Under the pieces are notes generated by a model. The model searched no databases. It had not been told where the DNA came from and saw only the letters and a list, made by a program, of their open reading frames with translations. Positions 54,047 to 63,828 of a stretch of 64,000 nucleotides of DNA are shown here, piece after piece. The stretch is taken from contig JANYDK010000040.1 of the NCBI GenBank assembly GCA_025363655.1, positions 62,001 through 126,000 of the forward strand. The letters run 5' to 3'. The position numbers were made by a program, and so were the translations under genes. The first letter of the stretch is position 1. Every line of letters starts with the position of its first letter. Origin of the DNA: Deltaproteobacteria bacterium (GTDB lineage: Bacteria > Myxococcota_A > Polyangia > Polyangiales > JADJMO01).

Positions 54047-54826
54047 TTACTTCTTCTCGCCCATGAAGAAGGCGAAGACCGCGCCGGTCGGATCGGCGAG
54101 CACCGAGAAGCGACCGATGCTCGGGATGTCCATCGGCTCACTATAGACTTTGGCGCCGATTTCACGGGCGTTGCGCGTCGAGGAGTCGACGTCGGCGACG
54201 TGGAGGTAGTGGAGCCAGTGCGGGCGCGCGCCGCCCTTCTTCGCCATCTCCGGCATCTGCATGATGCCGCACGTCATGTGCTCGCCGCGGCTGAGTACGC
54301 GATAGATGCCCATCGGGCCCATGTCGTTCTCTTTGACGCTGTAGCCGAAGACCTTGGTGTAGAAGGCCGCCGAGCCGGCAGGATCTTCGCTCATCACCTC
54401 GTGCCAGCAGAAGTCTCCGAACGGCGGCGGGCCATCGCTTTCTGCCTTGGCGCTCGCCGGGTTGCCCTTGAAGGGCGAGAAGACCGCGCCCTCTTTGTCG
54501 GCGACGACGGCGAAGCGGCCGACGTCGGGGATGTCCATCGCCGGCATCAGCGTCTTGCCACCCGCGCCGAGGATGGTCTCACACGCGGCGTCGACGTTCT
54601 CGACGGCCATGTACGCGACCCAATGCGATGGCGCGCCGTGCTTCTGATCGAGGTGCATGAAGCCGCCGATGTCGCGCTCACCGTTGATGATGAGCGTGTA
54701 TTTGCCCATCGCGCCCATGTCGACTTCCTTGGTCTTCCAACCGAGGAGCTGCGAGTAGAACTTCACCGACGCGGGGACGTCGGTGCTCATCATGTCGAAC
54801 CATACGAAGCGGCCGGATTGAGACAT
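54047..54826 (-). CDS. Double VOC-superfamily protein (glyoxalase/dioxygenase fold)
   Basis: 259 residues made of two homologous VOC domains (about 1-125 and 130-259). Each opens similarly (FVWFDMMSTDVPASVKFYSQ; FCWHEVMSEDPAGSAAFYTK), has a MGAMG/MGPMG centre, and ends with a related strand (DIPDVGRFAVVADKEGAVFS; DIPSIGRFSVLADPTGAVFA). Family members bind divalent metals or small hydrophobic compounds; this CFP-30/27 kDa antigen-like type is common in high-GC bacteria. The substrate is unknown. It is convergent with the caspase-like gene. Confidence 0.88.
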   Translation of the reverse strand: MSQSGRFVWFDMMSTDVPASVKFYSQLLGWKTKEVDMGAMGKYTLIINGERDIGGFMHLDQKHGAPSHWVAYMAVENVDAACETILGAGGKTLMPAMDIPDVGRFAVVADKEGAVFSPFKGNPASAKAESDGPPPFGDFCWHEVMSEDPAGSAAFYTKVFGYSVKENDMGPMGIYRVLSRGEHMTCGIMQMPEMAKKGGARPHWLHYLHVADVDSSTRNAREIGAKVYSEPMDIPSIGRFSVLADPTGAVFAFFMGEKK

Positions 54827-54932
54827 GAAACCCCCAATTGCTGTGATGGAAGAACCGTGATCCGCGCGGGCGCGGGCCGAGGCAGTTACGCCGGTGGGCG
54901 TGGGGGGGCTAGCTCCACCGGGAAGCGGGAAT

Positions 54933-55910
54933 CTACGGCACGAGGACGAGCTTGCCGGTCGTTCCGCGGCCTTCGAGCTCGGCGTGCACGGAGGCGGCCT
55001 CTTCGAGCTTGGCTTCGCGTCCGATGATCACGCTGATGCGTTTCTCGGCGACGTCGGCGGCGAGGCGGGCGAGGGGCGGGGCGCAGAGCTCACGACGCGC
55101 GAGGAGGGCCGTCAGGTAGTAGCCGACGACGGTGTGGTTCTTCCCCATCAAGCCGATCGGTTCGATCGCGCCGCGCGTCTCGCCCGATGCCGCGCCGTAG
55201 ACGACGAGGCGACCGAGCGGCGCGAGGCAGGCGAGGTTGCGCTTGTAGGCTTCGACGCCGCCGATCATCTCGAGGATGACGTCGACGCCGCGTCCCTCGG
55301 TCGCTTCCTTCACGCGCTGCACCCAATCGGGCTTGCGGTAGTCGACGGTGACGTCGGCGCCGAGCTTCTTCGCGAGCGCACGCTTGTCGTCACTCCCCGC
55401 GGTGGCGATCACGCAGCGGGCGCCAGCTTGTCTCGCGAGCTGCACCGCGAGGCTGCCGACACCGCCCGCGGCCGCGTGGACGAGCACCGATTCGCCGGCG
55501 GCCAGTCGACCATGGAGATGAAGGACGTGATGCGCGGTCAGTCCTTGCACGGGGAGCGCCGCGGCTTCGGTGAACGAGAGCGCCTCGGGCATCGGGTAGC
55601 AGAGGCTCGGTCGCACCAGCATCTGCTCGGCGTAGGCGTTGCTGCCGAGCGCCATCACCCGTTCGCCGAGCGCCAATCCTTCGGTGCCTGGTCCGACCGC
55701 GACGACCTCGCCCGCCGCTTCCATGCCGACGATCTGCGGGAAGACCGGCTTGAGGAAGTACTCGCCGCGACGAAAGCGCGTGTCGGCGTAGTTCACACCG
55801 ATGGCGCGGACGCGAAGCAACGCTTCGCCGGGGCCAGGGACCGGCGCCTCGACGTCGTCGACTTGGAGGACCTCGGCAGAACCCGTGCGATGGAACCGGA
55901 CGGCACGCAT
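54933..55910 (-). CDS. Quinone oxidoreductase-like (zeta-crystallin type) MDR protein
   Basis: 325 residues from ATG 55910 (MRAVRFHRTGSAEVLQV); an ATG six codons earlier is less family-like. The MDR pattern is GVNYADTRFRRGEYF, GMEAAGEVVAVGPG, the Rossmann VHAAAGGVGSLAVQLAR, and DVILEMIGG. No zinc ligands are visible, as expected for zeta-crystallin/quinone reductases that use NADPH and no zinc. It likely reduces quinones or small enals. It is divergent from the WGR gene. Confidence 0.9.
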   Translation of the reverse strand: MRAVRFHRTGSAEVLQVDDVEAPVPGPGEALLRVRAIGVNYADTRFRRGEYFLKPVFPQIVGMEAAGEVVAVGPGTEGLALGERVMALGSNAYAEQMLVRPSLCYPMPEALSFTEAAALPVQGLTAHHVLHLHGRLAAGESVLVHAAAGGVGSLAVQLARQAGARCVIATAGSDDKRALAKKLGADVTVDYRKPDWVQRVKEATEGRGVDVILEMIGGVEAYKRNLACLAPLGRLVVYGAASGETRGAIEPIGLMGKNHTVVGYYLTALLARRELCAPPLARLAADVAEKRISVIIGREAKLEEAASVHAELEGRGTTGKLVLVP

Positions 55911-55978
55911 CGCGAGGCAGTGTCGCACGCCAGACCGACATGTGGCACGGCGTTGGCTACCTCCCTCATCGCCCCCTC

Positions 55979-56230
55979 ATGTCGAGCGACCCCCCGAGCA
56001 GCCGACCCCGCACCAAGATGCGCCGTTTCGAGCTGGAAGATGCTTCCCCGAAGGCGTTTTGGGAGATCTGGACAGAGGGTCCGTGGGTGAAGATCCGCTC
56101 GGGCCGCGTGGGGGCTTCTGCCCGCACGATGGTGAGTGACGAGGGCACCCCCGAGGACGCAGTGCGTCTCGAGGCCGAGCTCGTCGCCGACAAGCGCCTC
56201 CGCGGCTACGTCGAGCGCTGTACCACCTGA
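55979..56230 (+). CDS. WGR-domain protein
   Basis: 83 residues from ATG 55979 (an earlier ATG at 55940 adds non-family residues). Almost the whole protein is a WGR-like domain: RRFELEDASPKAFWEIW, VKIRSGRVGASARTM (SGR in place of WGR), then EDAVRLEAELVADKRLRGYVE. WGR domains are found in PARP-like and MolR-type proteins and are thought to bind nucleic acid. Stand-alone versions are common in myxobacteria; function unknown. Its stop abuts the stop of the convergent lipoprotein with no gap. Confidence 0.85.
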   Translation: MSSDPPSSRPRTKMRRFELEDASPKAFWEIWTEGPWVKIRSGRVGASARTMVSDEGTPEDAVRLEAELVADKRLRGYVERCTT

Positions 56231-57646
56231 CTACCTGACCGGCGGATCCTTCGGCGGATCGCCGTCCTTCTGGATGCACGAGGCGAGGTCGAAGAAGAAG
56301 AAGGCGAACGCCTCTTCGCCGGCCTTGATCGGCGTCTTGCACCCCGCGGGGAAGGACGCGTCGATGGTGTCGGTGCCGTTGATGTGCGCGTCGAGGTGCA
56401 CGGCCTTACCGCACTGATCTTCGACCGGCTTGCCGACCGGCGTGTTGATGGTGATGAAGCGCGGGTTGTTGCTGGTGCCCGCGCCTCCCGAGACGCCGAT
56501 GGAGCTGCCCCAGATTTGTGCCTTTTTCGGATCGGCTGGGGAGAAGTTGTTGAAGACGTAGTCGCAGGTGACCTTGCCGTAGGTGACCGTCTTGTCGACA
56601 TACGAGAGCCAATCGGCGAGCGCCTTGCCCTTGGGGAAGGTCGTGTCGAGCGAGACCGGGTTGGTGCCGCCCGGTGCGCCGCCGGGGATCGGAGCGACCG
56701 CGCGCATGTTCGGGTCGGGGCTCGACTTGTACCAAAGGTACTGGAAATCCGTGGTGAAGATGCGTCCGCCGGCGTTGAGGTAGTCGTTGACCGCGGCGAA
56801 CGACGTCGCGTCTTTCGTGGTCGGCATCTCCGAGCATTCGCAGGAGAAGATCGCGATGTCGTACTCCTTGAGCTTCGCGGCGTTCGACCAGAGCGTGCGT
56901 GCGTCCTTCATGCCGGCAGGACCGCCGGTGAGGAAGCCACCGCTCGGCGCGTAGAAGTGAACGGACGCGGCGCTGCCGTCGACGCCGAACTCGCTGGCGT
57001 CGAGGCCGATCTTCGGGAGCATGCACGAGAGCTTGTCGCAGCCGCCGACGGTGACCGCGATCTTGGGGATGTCGCCTTCCTTCTGGTTCTTCGGAAGGCG
57101 CGTCAGGTTGACGTCGGTGATCTTGGTCTCGGTGCACTCGGCGACGCTCGGCACGACCACCTGCCGGCGCCACTTCCCGAGCTGGATGACGAGCGGGATG
57201 CTGCTCCCGATCGGCACGTTTTTGAGGGTGAATTTGCCATGCGCGTCGGTCAGCGCGGTGGTGATCGGATCGCCGCTGGCGACGGCGCCGCACTTGTCGC
57301 AGGTCGCGCCTTTGGTCAGGGCGAGCGGCTTGAGGTTGGGGACGTAGACGATGACGTTGTAGAGCGGCAGCGTGCCGTTCGGCGCGTAGACGGTGCCGGT
57401 GAGCGTCGTGTCGCCGCCGCCGGGACACGGCTTCTGCTGACATCGCAGGCCGGTGCACCCTGGCGCAGGTCCGTCGAGCGAGACATCGAAGCCAGGGTCG
57501 GCGCCGGTGTCGAGCTTGAAGCCGCCGCTGTCGTCGTCGGTGCCGCCCTCGAGGTCGGGTTCGCCGCTGTCGCTCCTTCCTGCCGAGCAGGCGTAGACGA
57601 AGAACGCGAGGAGCGCGGCGGCAGCGACAGAGGAAGGGCGGCGCAT
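56231..57646 (-). CDS. Lipoprotein with carboxypeptidase-regulatory-like domain
   Basis: 471 residues from ATG 57646. The signal ends FFVYAC (lipobox). A Ser/Asp/Gly stalk is followed by a cysteine-containing segment (GCTGLRCQQKPC) and a carboxypeptidase regulatory-like/transthyretin-type domain (LTGTVYAPNG, then TTALTDAHGKFTLKNV) at about 75-150. A downstream region with IAIFSCECSEMPTT and DYLNAGGRIFTTDFQY resembles the ThuA/glutamine-amidotransferase-like fold, where a strand-helix pair precedes a turn. The function is unknown; surface location is inferred. Confidence 0.75.
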   Translation of the reverse strand: MRRPSSVAAAALLAFFVYACSAGRSDSGEPDLEGGTDDDSGGFKLDTGADPGFDVSLDGPAPGCTGLRCQQKPCPGGGDTTLTGTVYAPNGTLPLYNVIVYVPNLKPLALTKGATCDKCGAVASGDPITTALTDAHGKFTLKNVPIGSSIPLVIQLGKWRRQVVVPSVAECTETKITDVNLTRLPKNQKEGDIPKIAVTVGGCDKLSCMLPKIGLDASEFGVDGSAASVHFYAPSGGFLTGGPAGMKDARTLWSNAAKLKEYDIAIFSCECSEMPTTKDATSFAAVNDYLNAGGRIFTTDFQYLWYKSSPDPNMRAVAPIPGGAPGGTNPVSLDTTFPKGKALADWLSYVDKTVTYGKVTCDYVFNNFSPADPKKAQIWGSSIGVSGGAGTSNNPRFITINTPVGKPVEDQCGKAVHLDAHINGTDTIDASFPAGCKTPIKAGEEAFAFFFFDLASCIQKDGDPPKDPPVR

Positions 57647-57807
57647 GTTGTTGCCCAGGAGCAAGCACCACGCCGCCGCTCTTGTCGAGTTCTGGCCGAA
57701 AGCCGGCCGACGACGGCCGAACTTTCGCGTGTGCTTGGCCGAAATCACGACGGTAGGGGGCGGGCCCCCTCTGTGGATTCCAGCAATCGAGGGAAAATCC
57801 CCCCAGA

Positions 57808-58959
57808 CTACTTCTTGGGTTCGGCGAGGTTGGCCATGAAGAGCTCTTTCGACTCGCGCGGCGTCGCCGTCGGCCTTCCGAGATCGGCGCGTGCGCCTTG
57901 GCGAATGCGCACTTCGAGGAGCGTCGGGCCTTCGGCGGCGACGAAACCCGGCAGAGTGGCCAGCAGCTCTGCGCGCGTCGTCGCCCGACGGACCGAGCGA
58001 TAGAGGCTCGCGGTGGCGATGGCGCCGAAGTCGATGTCGAAGCCGACGGTCGGCTGTCCTCCGACGCTGTCGTGCGCGGCGTTGTTGAGGATGACGTGGT
58101 GGTAGTTCTTCGGCGCGAGATCGCCGATCGTCGAGAGGCCACCGAGGTGCATCAGCGCGGCACCGTCGCCGTCGAGACAGAAGACGGGACGCTCCGGCTT
58201 CTGCAAGGCGACGCCGAGCGCGATTTGCGACGCGTGCCCCATCGAACCGACGGTGAGGAAGTCGCTCCCCCGCGCTTGGCCATTCTTCACGCGATGCTCG
58301 AAGAGCTCACGCGAGGGCATGCCGGTGGTGCAGACGAAGAGCGCGCCGGGGGCGACCTTCGCGACCTCGTCGGCAAGGAGACCGATCGCGGCTTCGCGTG
58401 ACAGATCGTAGCTGGCGGGCGTCTCGCGTTGCGACTTCAGCTTGTGCTTGTCGAAGGTGCCGGCGCGGACGAGGAGCGCGTACGGCGACTTCTTCTCGCT
58501 CATGTGCGCGATGGCGCGGGCGACGGCAGCGGTGGCTCCGTCGGCGTCGTCGGGAAGCACTTCGTGCTTGATTTCGAGGGCATCGAGGAGCGCGACCTGC
58601 ACGCGACCCATCTTCACGTGCTGCGGCTCGTCCTTCTTCCCTGGCTCGCCGCGCCAACCGATGACGAGGAGCATGGGGATGGCATAGACCTCGGAGTCGA
58701 CGAGCGACGTCAGCGGATTGACCGTGTTGCCGAACCCCGAGTTCTGCATGTACACGCACCCGAAGCGTCCGCTCGCGAGGTGGTAGCCGGCGGCGAGGGC
58801 CATCGCGCCGCCTTCGTTGGCGGTGATGACGTGGCGGTCGCGCGAGGTGGTGTCGGTGACGAACGCGCAGAAGTCCTTGAGGAGCGAGTCGGGGACGCCG
58901 GCGAAGAAGTCGATGCCGTTCTCGGCAAGAATGTGGTGGAAGCGTTTCGGCTCGAGCAC
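57808..58959 (-). CDS. aepY: Phosphonopyruvate decarboxylase
   Basis: 383 residues, ThDP-dependent, a family that splits phosphonopyruvate to phosphonoacetaldehyde and CO2. The N-terminal half (FFAGVPDSLLKDFCAF, ANEGGAMALAAGYHLA, QNSGFGNTVNPLTSL) has the PYR-domain pattern of this family. The C-terminal half carries the ThDP motif CLDGDGAALMHLGGL with a following NN (VILNNAAHD). Sulfopyruvate decarboxylase is a related alternative. Phosphonopyruvate mutase (aepX) is not in the window. It lies 193 bp from the divergent thioesterase gene. Confidence 0.88.
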   Translation of the reverse strand: MLEPKRFHHILAENGIDFFAGVPDSLLKDFCAFVTDTTSRDRHVITANEGGAMALAAGYHLASGRFGCVYMQNSGFGNTVNPLTSLVDSEVYAIPMLLVIGWRGEPGKKDEPQHVKMGRVQVALLDALEIKHEVLPDDADGATAAVARAIAHMSEKKSPYALLVRAGTFDKHKLKSQRETPASYDLSREAAIGLLADEVAKVAPGALFVCTTGMPSRELFEHRVKNGQARGSDFLTVGSMGHASQIALGVALQKPERPVFCLDGDGAALMHLGGLSTIGDLAPKNYHHVILNNAAHDSVGGQPTVGFDIDFGAIATASLYRSVRRATTRAELLATLPGFVAAEGPTLLEVRIRQGARADLGRPTATPRESKELFMANLAEPKK

Positions 58960-59152
58960 GGACGACCTCGGTGGGCTGTGGGTTGCGGGCGCAACCTAGA
59001 CGAATGCTCGGAAGAACGCACGAACGTCGCATTTTGCCAAAGATCGCTTCGCGACTGTGGCCGTCCGATCGATCTCGCTTCGCCCGGTCGCCGGACCGAC
59101 CCGGCGATTGACTCTCCCGCCTCCCTCGGATTCGCTCGATTCTCGTAGAGGC

Positions 59153-59587
59153 ATGGCCCGCGAAGATTTTACCTTCATCCATTCATTGCGCGTCCGGTGG
59201 GCCGAGGTCGATCGGCAGGACGTCGTCTTCAACGGCCACTATTTCTTCTACTTCGACGTCGCCATCGGCGAGTACTGGCGGGCGATCGGGCTCCGCTATC
59301 CGAAAGACTTCCTCGAGGGCGGCACCGACGTCTACGCGATCAAGGCGAGCTCCGAGTTCCTCGGCTCGGCGTCGTATGACGACATGCTCGACATCGGCTG
59401 TCGTGCGGCGCGCATCGGGCGAACGTCGATTCGTTTTCTCTTCGAAATTTTCCGCGCGGGCGAGCTCATCACCCACGGCGAGGTCGTCTACGTCAACGCC
59501 GACATCGCAACCCGCAAATCAGCGCCCCTCTCCGAGCTCGTGAAGGACGCGATTCGCGCCTTCGAGCGTGTGCCGCCCGAGACCTGA
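59153..59587 (+). CDS. Acyl-CoA thioesterase, 4HBT/YbgC-like
   Basis: 144 residues from ATG 59153. The hotdog core begins LRVRWAEVDRQDVVFNGHYF with the conserved catalytic-type Asp and GHxxxxxYFD, followed by YAIKASSEFLGSASYDDMLD and FEIFRAGELITHGEVVYV. Members hydrolyse short or branched acyl-CoA thioesters. The earlier frame start at 59057 is a Ser/Pro-rich extension and not used. It precedes the lipoprotein gene by 10 bp on the same strand, probably one operon. Confidence 0.88.
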   Translation: MAREDFTFIHSLRVRWAEVDRQDVVFNGHYFFYFDVAIGEYWRAIGLRYPKDFLEGGTDVYAIKASSEFLGSASYDDMLDIGCRAARIGRTSIRFLFEIFRAGELITHGEVVYVNADIATRKSAPLSELVKDAIRAFERVPPET

Positions 59588-59597
59588 GAGAGTCGCG

Positions 59598-60131
59598 ATG
59601 ATCGACACCGGCTGCCTCCACGCGACCTTCGCCGCCTTCCTCGTGACCTCGGTCGCGACGTCGCTCTTGGCGTGCGCCACCAGCAAAGACAAGCCGAGCG
59701 CGGCGCCGAGCGTGACTCCGCCGATCACCGAGGGCGACGTCGCCAAGGTCCTCGACGACTGGCACGACGCTGCCGCGCGCTCCGACGAAGAGCGCTATTT
59801 CAGGCACTTCGCCGACGGTGGCGTCTTCCTCGGCACCGACGCGACCGAGCACTGGGACGTCGCCGCCTTCCGCGCCTACGCGCACCCGAGGTTCGCCGAG
59901 GGCAAGGGTTGGGCGATGCACGCCATCTCACGTCACGTCACGGTCTCGCGTGATGGCGTGACCGCGTGGTTCGACGAAGCGCTCGAGACCAAGAACCTCG
60001 GGCCTGCGCGCGGCAGCGGGGTGCTCGTACGAGACGCTGCGGGGACGTTGCGCATCGCTCAATACGTGCTCTCCGTCACGGTGCCGAACGAGCGCTTCGG
60101 GAAGGTCAAGGCGGTGCTGGAAGCGCCGTGA
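59598..60131 (+). CDS. SnoaL/NTF2-like lipoprotein
   Basis: 177 residues from ATG 59598. The signal ends SLLAC (lipobox). After a Pro/Ser linker the domain shows the NTF2/SnoaL pattern: VAKVLDDWHDAAARSDEERYF, FADGGVFLGTDATEHW and WFDEALETKNLGPARGSGV. Members include ketosteroid-isomerase-like and calcium/calmodulin-like scaffolds with varied small-molecule roles. The substrate is unknown. It is co-oriented and tightly packed with the upstream thioesterase. Confidence 0.8.
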   Translation: MIDTGCLHATFAAFLVTSVATSLLACATSKDKPSAAPSVTPPITEGDVAKVLDDWHDAAARSDEERYFRHFADGGVFLGTDATEHWDVAAFRAYAHPRFAEGKGWAMHAISRHVTVSRDGVTAWFDEALETKNLGPARGSGVLVRDAAGTLRIAQYVLSVTVPNERFGKVKAVLEAP

Positions 60132-60147
60132 GGCGAAATGAAGAGCC

Positions 60148-60894
60148 TCAGCGCCCCCGCACCGATTTCGGCGGCGGTGGGAGGCTCGATCGCCTCGGCC
60201 GCTCGAGGGGAAGACCGAGCGCGGGGAGCGAAAAATCGAGCGGTGGAAGGCCCAGCTCGGTGAGCGACGCCTGCACGCGTGAGAACGGCTTGCTCCCGAA
60301 AAAGCCGCGATAGGCCGAGAGCGGCGAAGGGTGCACGCCTTCGAGGACGCGGTGCTTCGCGGCGTCGAGCAGCTTCGCCTTCTTCTTCGCCTCGTTGCCG
60401 AAGAGGAGGAACACCGCCGGCTGCTCGCGCGCGGAGATCACGCGGAGGATCGCATCGGTGAAGGTCTCCCAACCGTGTCCTTGATGCGACGCCGACTCGC
60501 CCTCGCGGACGGTGAGCACGCTGTTGAGGAGGAGGACGCCTCGTCGCGCCCACGGAGTGAGATCTCCGTTGTCGGGGAAGGGCAGGCCGAGATCGGTCTC
60601 CCTCTCGCGGAGCAAATTGGCCAGCGATGGCGGATGCGCGATGCCCGGCGGCACGCTGAGGCAGAGGCCGTGCGCTTGGCCAGGAGCGATGTACGGATCC
60701 TGTCCGAGGAGCACGAGCCGTACTTCCTCGAGCGGCGTCTCGAGAAGCGCGGAGAAGACCAGATCTTCGGGCGGGAAGACGGTGGCGAGCCGACGCTCTT
60801 CGTCGACGAACGCCGAGAGCTCGGAAAAATAGGGCGCTGCGAGCTCTCCGGCGAGGGCGTCGTTCCATGAGCGAGGCAGTCGCGGCAGCCGCAC
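60148..60894 (-). CDS. ung: Uracil-DNA glycosylase, family 1
   Basis: 248 residues. The water-activating loop is LGQDPYIAPGQAHGL with catalytic D66 (Ile replaces the common His after DPY), and the leucine-intercalation loop has H188 in GVHPSPLSAYRGFFG. The AYFSEL N-terminal block and LLLNSVLTVREGE match the family. The C-terminal tail (~30 residues, Pro-rich) extends past the usual end. It removes uracil from DNA in base excision repair. It is convergent with the SnoaL lipoprotein gene. Confidence 0.92.
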   Translation of the reverse strand: MRLPRLPRSWNDALAGELAAPYFSELSAFVDEERRLATVFPPEDLVFSALLETPLEEVRLVLLGQDPYIAPGQAHGLCLSVPPGIAHPPSLANLLRERETDLGLPFPDNGDLTPWARRGVLLLNSVLTVREGESASHQGHGWETFTDAILRVISAREQPAVFLLFGNEAKKKAKLLDAAKHRVLEGVHPSPLSAYRGFFGSKPFSRVQASLTELGLPPLDFSLPALGLPLERPRRSSLPPPPKSVRGR

Positions 60895-60911
60895 CGTCGC
60901 TCGCTAGCACG

Positions 60912-61970
60912 TCACTTCGAGCGCACGTACACGATCTCGTTCTCCCACAGCTCGCGCATGTCCTTGATGCCGTCGCTGTCGGCGTCGACGGCTTCGGCAT
61001 CGTAGGGAGCGAAGCCATTGACGATGACCCGACCGGAGTGGGTGACCGCAATGCCACCCGATCCGCTGGCGCTGTCGAGGCGCGCCGCGAAGAAGCCGGC
61101 ACCCGTGAGGGTGAGCGCGTCACCATTGTCGGAGAGATCGGTGATGCCCGTCATGGGAGAGGGGAGGGTCTCTTTGAGCGAGAAGAGATCGACCGTCGCC
61201 ACGTCCTTGTAGACGTTGCGCCACGAGCCATACGTCGCCGTCGTCACGCCGAGCGCGGGGGCGAGGCTGGCGGTGGTGCCGCTGCCGTTGTTCAGATCCC
61301 AATACGCGAAGACGAGGCGACCGGTGACGGCCCAGGTTGCGACGCGAGTGGCGACGGTGGTCGGGAGATAGTTGTATCCCGAGTCGACGACGATCAAGTC
61401 GTAGCCGCTGGCATCGAACGCGCTGTCGAAGGCGGTCTCGTCTTCTCCGCCGTATTTCACGGCGCCGCCGAGCGCAGTGACCGCCGAGGTCGCGACCGTG
61501 CTTCCGGTGTCGACGAAGACGATCGCGCTGAACGTCACGCCGGTGTCTGGAGGCGGCGCCGTGTCCGGGGGTGGCGTGGTGTCGGGAGGTGGCGTGGTGT
61601 CGGGAGGTGGCGTGGCATCCGTGGGAGGCGTCGTGTCGGTGGGCGGTTTGGTGTCGACGAGCGCAGTGTCGAGCGTGGCGGTGTCCGCGGGCGAGCCGTC
61701 GACGCCGACCGAGGTGTCGCTCGCGACCGTCGAGTCGCTGCTCGCGGGCGTCGTGTCGGGTGCCCCAGCGTCGTGGTTGATGGTGTGCGTGTCGGGCCTT
61801 CCGGTGTCTTCGGCGAAGATCGAGCTGTCCAAGCCGCCATGTCCGGAATCGAAGTTGGTGCCTGGCTCGACATCACCGGTGCCAGTCGCGCACGCGGCGA
61901 GGGCCACGAGAGCGGGCAGGATCGAAGAGGCGAGGAGCGCGCGCCTCCGAGACTCGTCGAACATGCGCAT
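60912..61970 (-). CDS. Lipoprotein with repetitive Pro/Thr stalk
   Basis: About 352 residues from ATG 61970. [16 protein letters not shown]... ends in lipobox LAAC. A long Asp/Ser/Thr stalk contains PPPDTT-type hexapeptide repeats encoded by an 18-bp tandem repeat. The C-terminal domain ([44 protein letters not shown]) has a Rossmann-like strand-helix pattern, and ends [17 protein letters not shown]. Function unknown; surface display is likely. It is 17 bp downstream of ung on the same strand and divergent from pntA. Confidence 0.75.
   Translation of the reverse strand: MRMFDESRRRALLASSILPALVALAACATGTGDVEPGTNFDSGHGGLDSSIFAEDTGRPDTHTINHDAGAPDTTPASSDSTVASDTSVGVDGSPADTATLDTALVDTKPPTDTTPPTDATPPPDTTPPPDTTPPPDTAPPPDTGVTFSAIVFVDTGSTVATSAVTALGGAVKYGGEDETAFDSAFDASGYDLIVVDSGYNYLPTTVATRVATWAVTGRLVFAYWDLNNGSGTTASLAPALGVTTATYGSWRNVYKDVATVDLFSLKETLPSPMTGITDLSDNGDALTLTGAGFFAARLDSASGSGGIAVTHSGRVIVNGFAPYDAEAVDADSDGIKDMRELWENEIVYVRSK
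61543..61650. repeat. 18-bp tandem repeat encoding the Pro/Asp/Thr stalk
   Basis: Six units of 18 bp (plus-strand consensus gtgtcgggaggtggcgtg), two of them identical, encode [12 protein letters not shown] on the minus strand. Copy number may vary between strains and would change stalk length in frame. Confidence 0.9.
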
Positions 61971-62190
61971 GCGTCCATTGGGGCATTCACGATGGACATG
62001 GGCAACCTCGAGCACGCTAACGAACGTACCCATTGGAAAGCATCCGTCTCCGGCGGCGCCGAGTGACGCGCCGACGCGGGAATTTGCGCGTGGTGATTCG
62101 ATTCATGCGCAAGCCCGTGCCCGGTTGCTCCCGTTGCTCCACTTCAAAATGCGCGTTGTCCAGCCCTTCCCGGCGTATCCTCCGGCCTCG

Positions 62191-63828
62191 ATGCGCATCG
62201 GGATCCCGAAGGAGACCCTGGCGGGCGAGCGCCGGGTCGCGGCCACGCCGGAGTCGACGAAGAAGCTTCGTGACCTCGGGTTCGAAGTCGCGATCGAGCG
62301 CGGTGCAGGGGAAGCCTCGGGCTATCTCGACGACGCGTACGTCGCAGCGGGTGCCGAGCTCGTGACAGGCGAAGGCGAAGACGCCGCGTTCGCCGCCGAC
62401 GTCGTGCTCAAGGTTCGGCCGCCGACACCGATCGAGATCGCGCGCCTGCACGAACGGTCGATCGTCGTCTCGCTCATGCAACCCGAGCGCGATCCCGAGC
62501 TCGAGGGTCACCTCGTCGCGCGCAAGGTCACGGCGATCGCGCTCGAGCGCATCCCGCGGGTCACGCGCGCACAAAAAATGGACGTGCTGAGCTCGATGGC
62601 GAACCTCGCCGGTTATCGCGCGGTCATCGAGGCCGCGGCACACTTGCCTGGTTTTTTCGGTCCGCAGGTGACCGCAGCGGGTTCATCGCCGCCGGCCAAG
62701 GTGCTGATCATCGGCGCGGGTGTCGCCGGTCTCGCGTCCATCGCCGCCGCGCGCGCGCTCGGCGCCGACGTCCGTGCATTCGACACGCGTGCGGCTGCCC
62801 GCGAGCAAGTCGAGAGCCTCGGCGCCAAGTTCCTCGAAGTCGAAATGACCGAGAGCGGCGAGGGCGGCGGCGGCTACGCGAAGCTGATGAGCCCCGAGTT
62901 CATCGCCGCCGAAATGGCCCTTTTCCGTGCGCAGGCGGCGGAGGTCGACGTCATCATCACGACCGCGCTGGTCCCCGGCGCGAAGGCCCCGACGCTCGTG
63001 CCGCGTGACGTCGTCGAGGCCCTTCGTCGCGGCTCGGTGGTGGTCGATCTCGCGGCCGAGCAAGGCGGCAACTGCGAGCTCACCGTGCCGGGCGAGGTCG
63101 TCGATCATCGCGGCGTGAAAATTCTCGGCTTCACCGATTTGACGAGCCGAATGGCCAACGTCGCCAGCCGCCTCTTCGCGACCAACCTCGTGCACCTCAT
63201 CACCGACATGACGGGCAAGGCGGGCGCGGCGGCGTTCAAGGTCGATCTCGACGACGAGGTGGTGCGTCCCGCCGTCCTCGTCTTCGAAGGCGAAAAGCTC
63301 CCGCCGCCTCCGCGCAAAGAGCCGACACCGCCGAAGAAGCCGCCGGTCAAGAGCATCAAGCCACCGCCGCCCGAAGCGAAGGCGACGCAACAGAAAATCA
63401 TGTCTCCGGCGCGTCGCGCGTGGGGCACGACCGGCGTCGGGCTCGTCGTCATCGCCGGCGTCTTCGTCATGGGTCGCTTCGCGCCGCAGGAGTTCACGCA
63501 GCACTTCACCGTCTTCGTCCTCGCGTGCTTCGTCGGTTGGCAGGTCATCTGGAGCGTCAGTCCGTCGTTGCACACGCCGCTGATGAGCGTCACCAACGCG
63601 ATCAGCGGCATCATCGTCGTCGGCGGCATGTTGCAAATCGGCGCCGATGCGGGCGTCGCGTCGCTCCTCGGCGCGTTCGCGGTGCTCCTCGCCACCATCA
63701 ACATCTCGGGCGGCTTTCTCGTCACCCAACGCATGCTGCGGATGTTTCGACGTGACCCCGACGCAGCTCCCAAGAGCAGCGGTCACGTGAGTCACGCGAA
63801 GGGTCACGCGAAGGGTGGCGCGCGATGA
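62191..63828 (+). CDS. pntA: NAD(P) transhydrogenase subunit alpha
   Basis: 545 residues from ATG 62191 ([20 protein letters not shown]). The longer frame is antisense to the neighbouring lipoprotein. It contains the full alanine-dehydrogenase/PNT N domain, the NAD site [20 protein letters not shown], a Pro/Lys-rich linker (about 370-400), and a C-terminal membrane part with three or four helices ([64 protein letters not shown]). The single-chain alpha corresponds to E. coli-type PntA, not the split version. It couples proton flow to NADPH formation. pntB begins within its stop codon. Confidence 0.93.
   Translation: MRIGIPKETLAGERRVAATPESTKKLRDLGFEVAIERGAGEASGYLDDAYVAAGAELVTGEGEDAAFAADVVLKVRPPTPIEIARLHERSIVVSLMQPERDPELEGHLVARKVTAIALERIPRVTRAQKMDVLSSMANLAGYRAVIEAAAHLPGFFGPQVTAAGSSPPAKVLIIGAGVAGLASIAAARALGADVRAFDTRAAAREQVESLGAKFLEVEMTESGEGGGGYAKLMSPEFIAAEMALFRAQAAEVDVIITTALVPGAKAPTLVPRDVVEALRRGSVVVDLAAEQGGNCELTVPGEVVDHRGVKILGFTDLTSRMANVASRLFATNLVHLITDMTGKAGAAAFKVDLDDEVVRPAVLVFEGEKLPPPPRKEPTPPKKPPVKSIKPPPPEAKATQQKIMSPARRAWGTTGVGLVVIAGVFVMGRFAPQEFTQHFTVFVLACFVGWQVIWSVSPSLHTPLMSVTNAISGIIVVGGMLQIGADAGVASLLGAFAVLLATINISGGFLVTQRMLRMFRRDPDAAPKSSGHVSHAKGHAKGGAR

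Noticed and set aside
61543-61650. Possible CRISPR-like array
   Set aside because: The units are contiguous without spacers and encode an in-frame Pro/Thr stalk, so this is a coding tandem repeat.
61477-62190. N-terminal extension of pntA upstream of ATG 62191
   Set aside because: The upstream part is a [11 protein letters not shown]-type translation of the antisense repeat of the neighbouring lipoprotein; PntA homology begins at the ATG.
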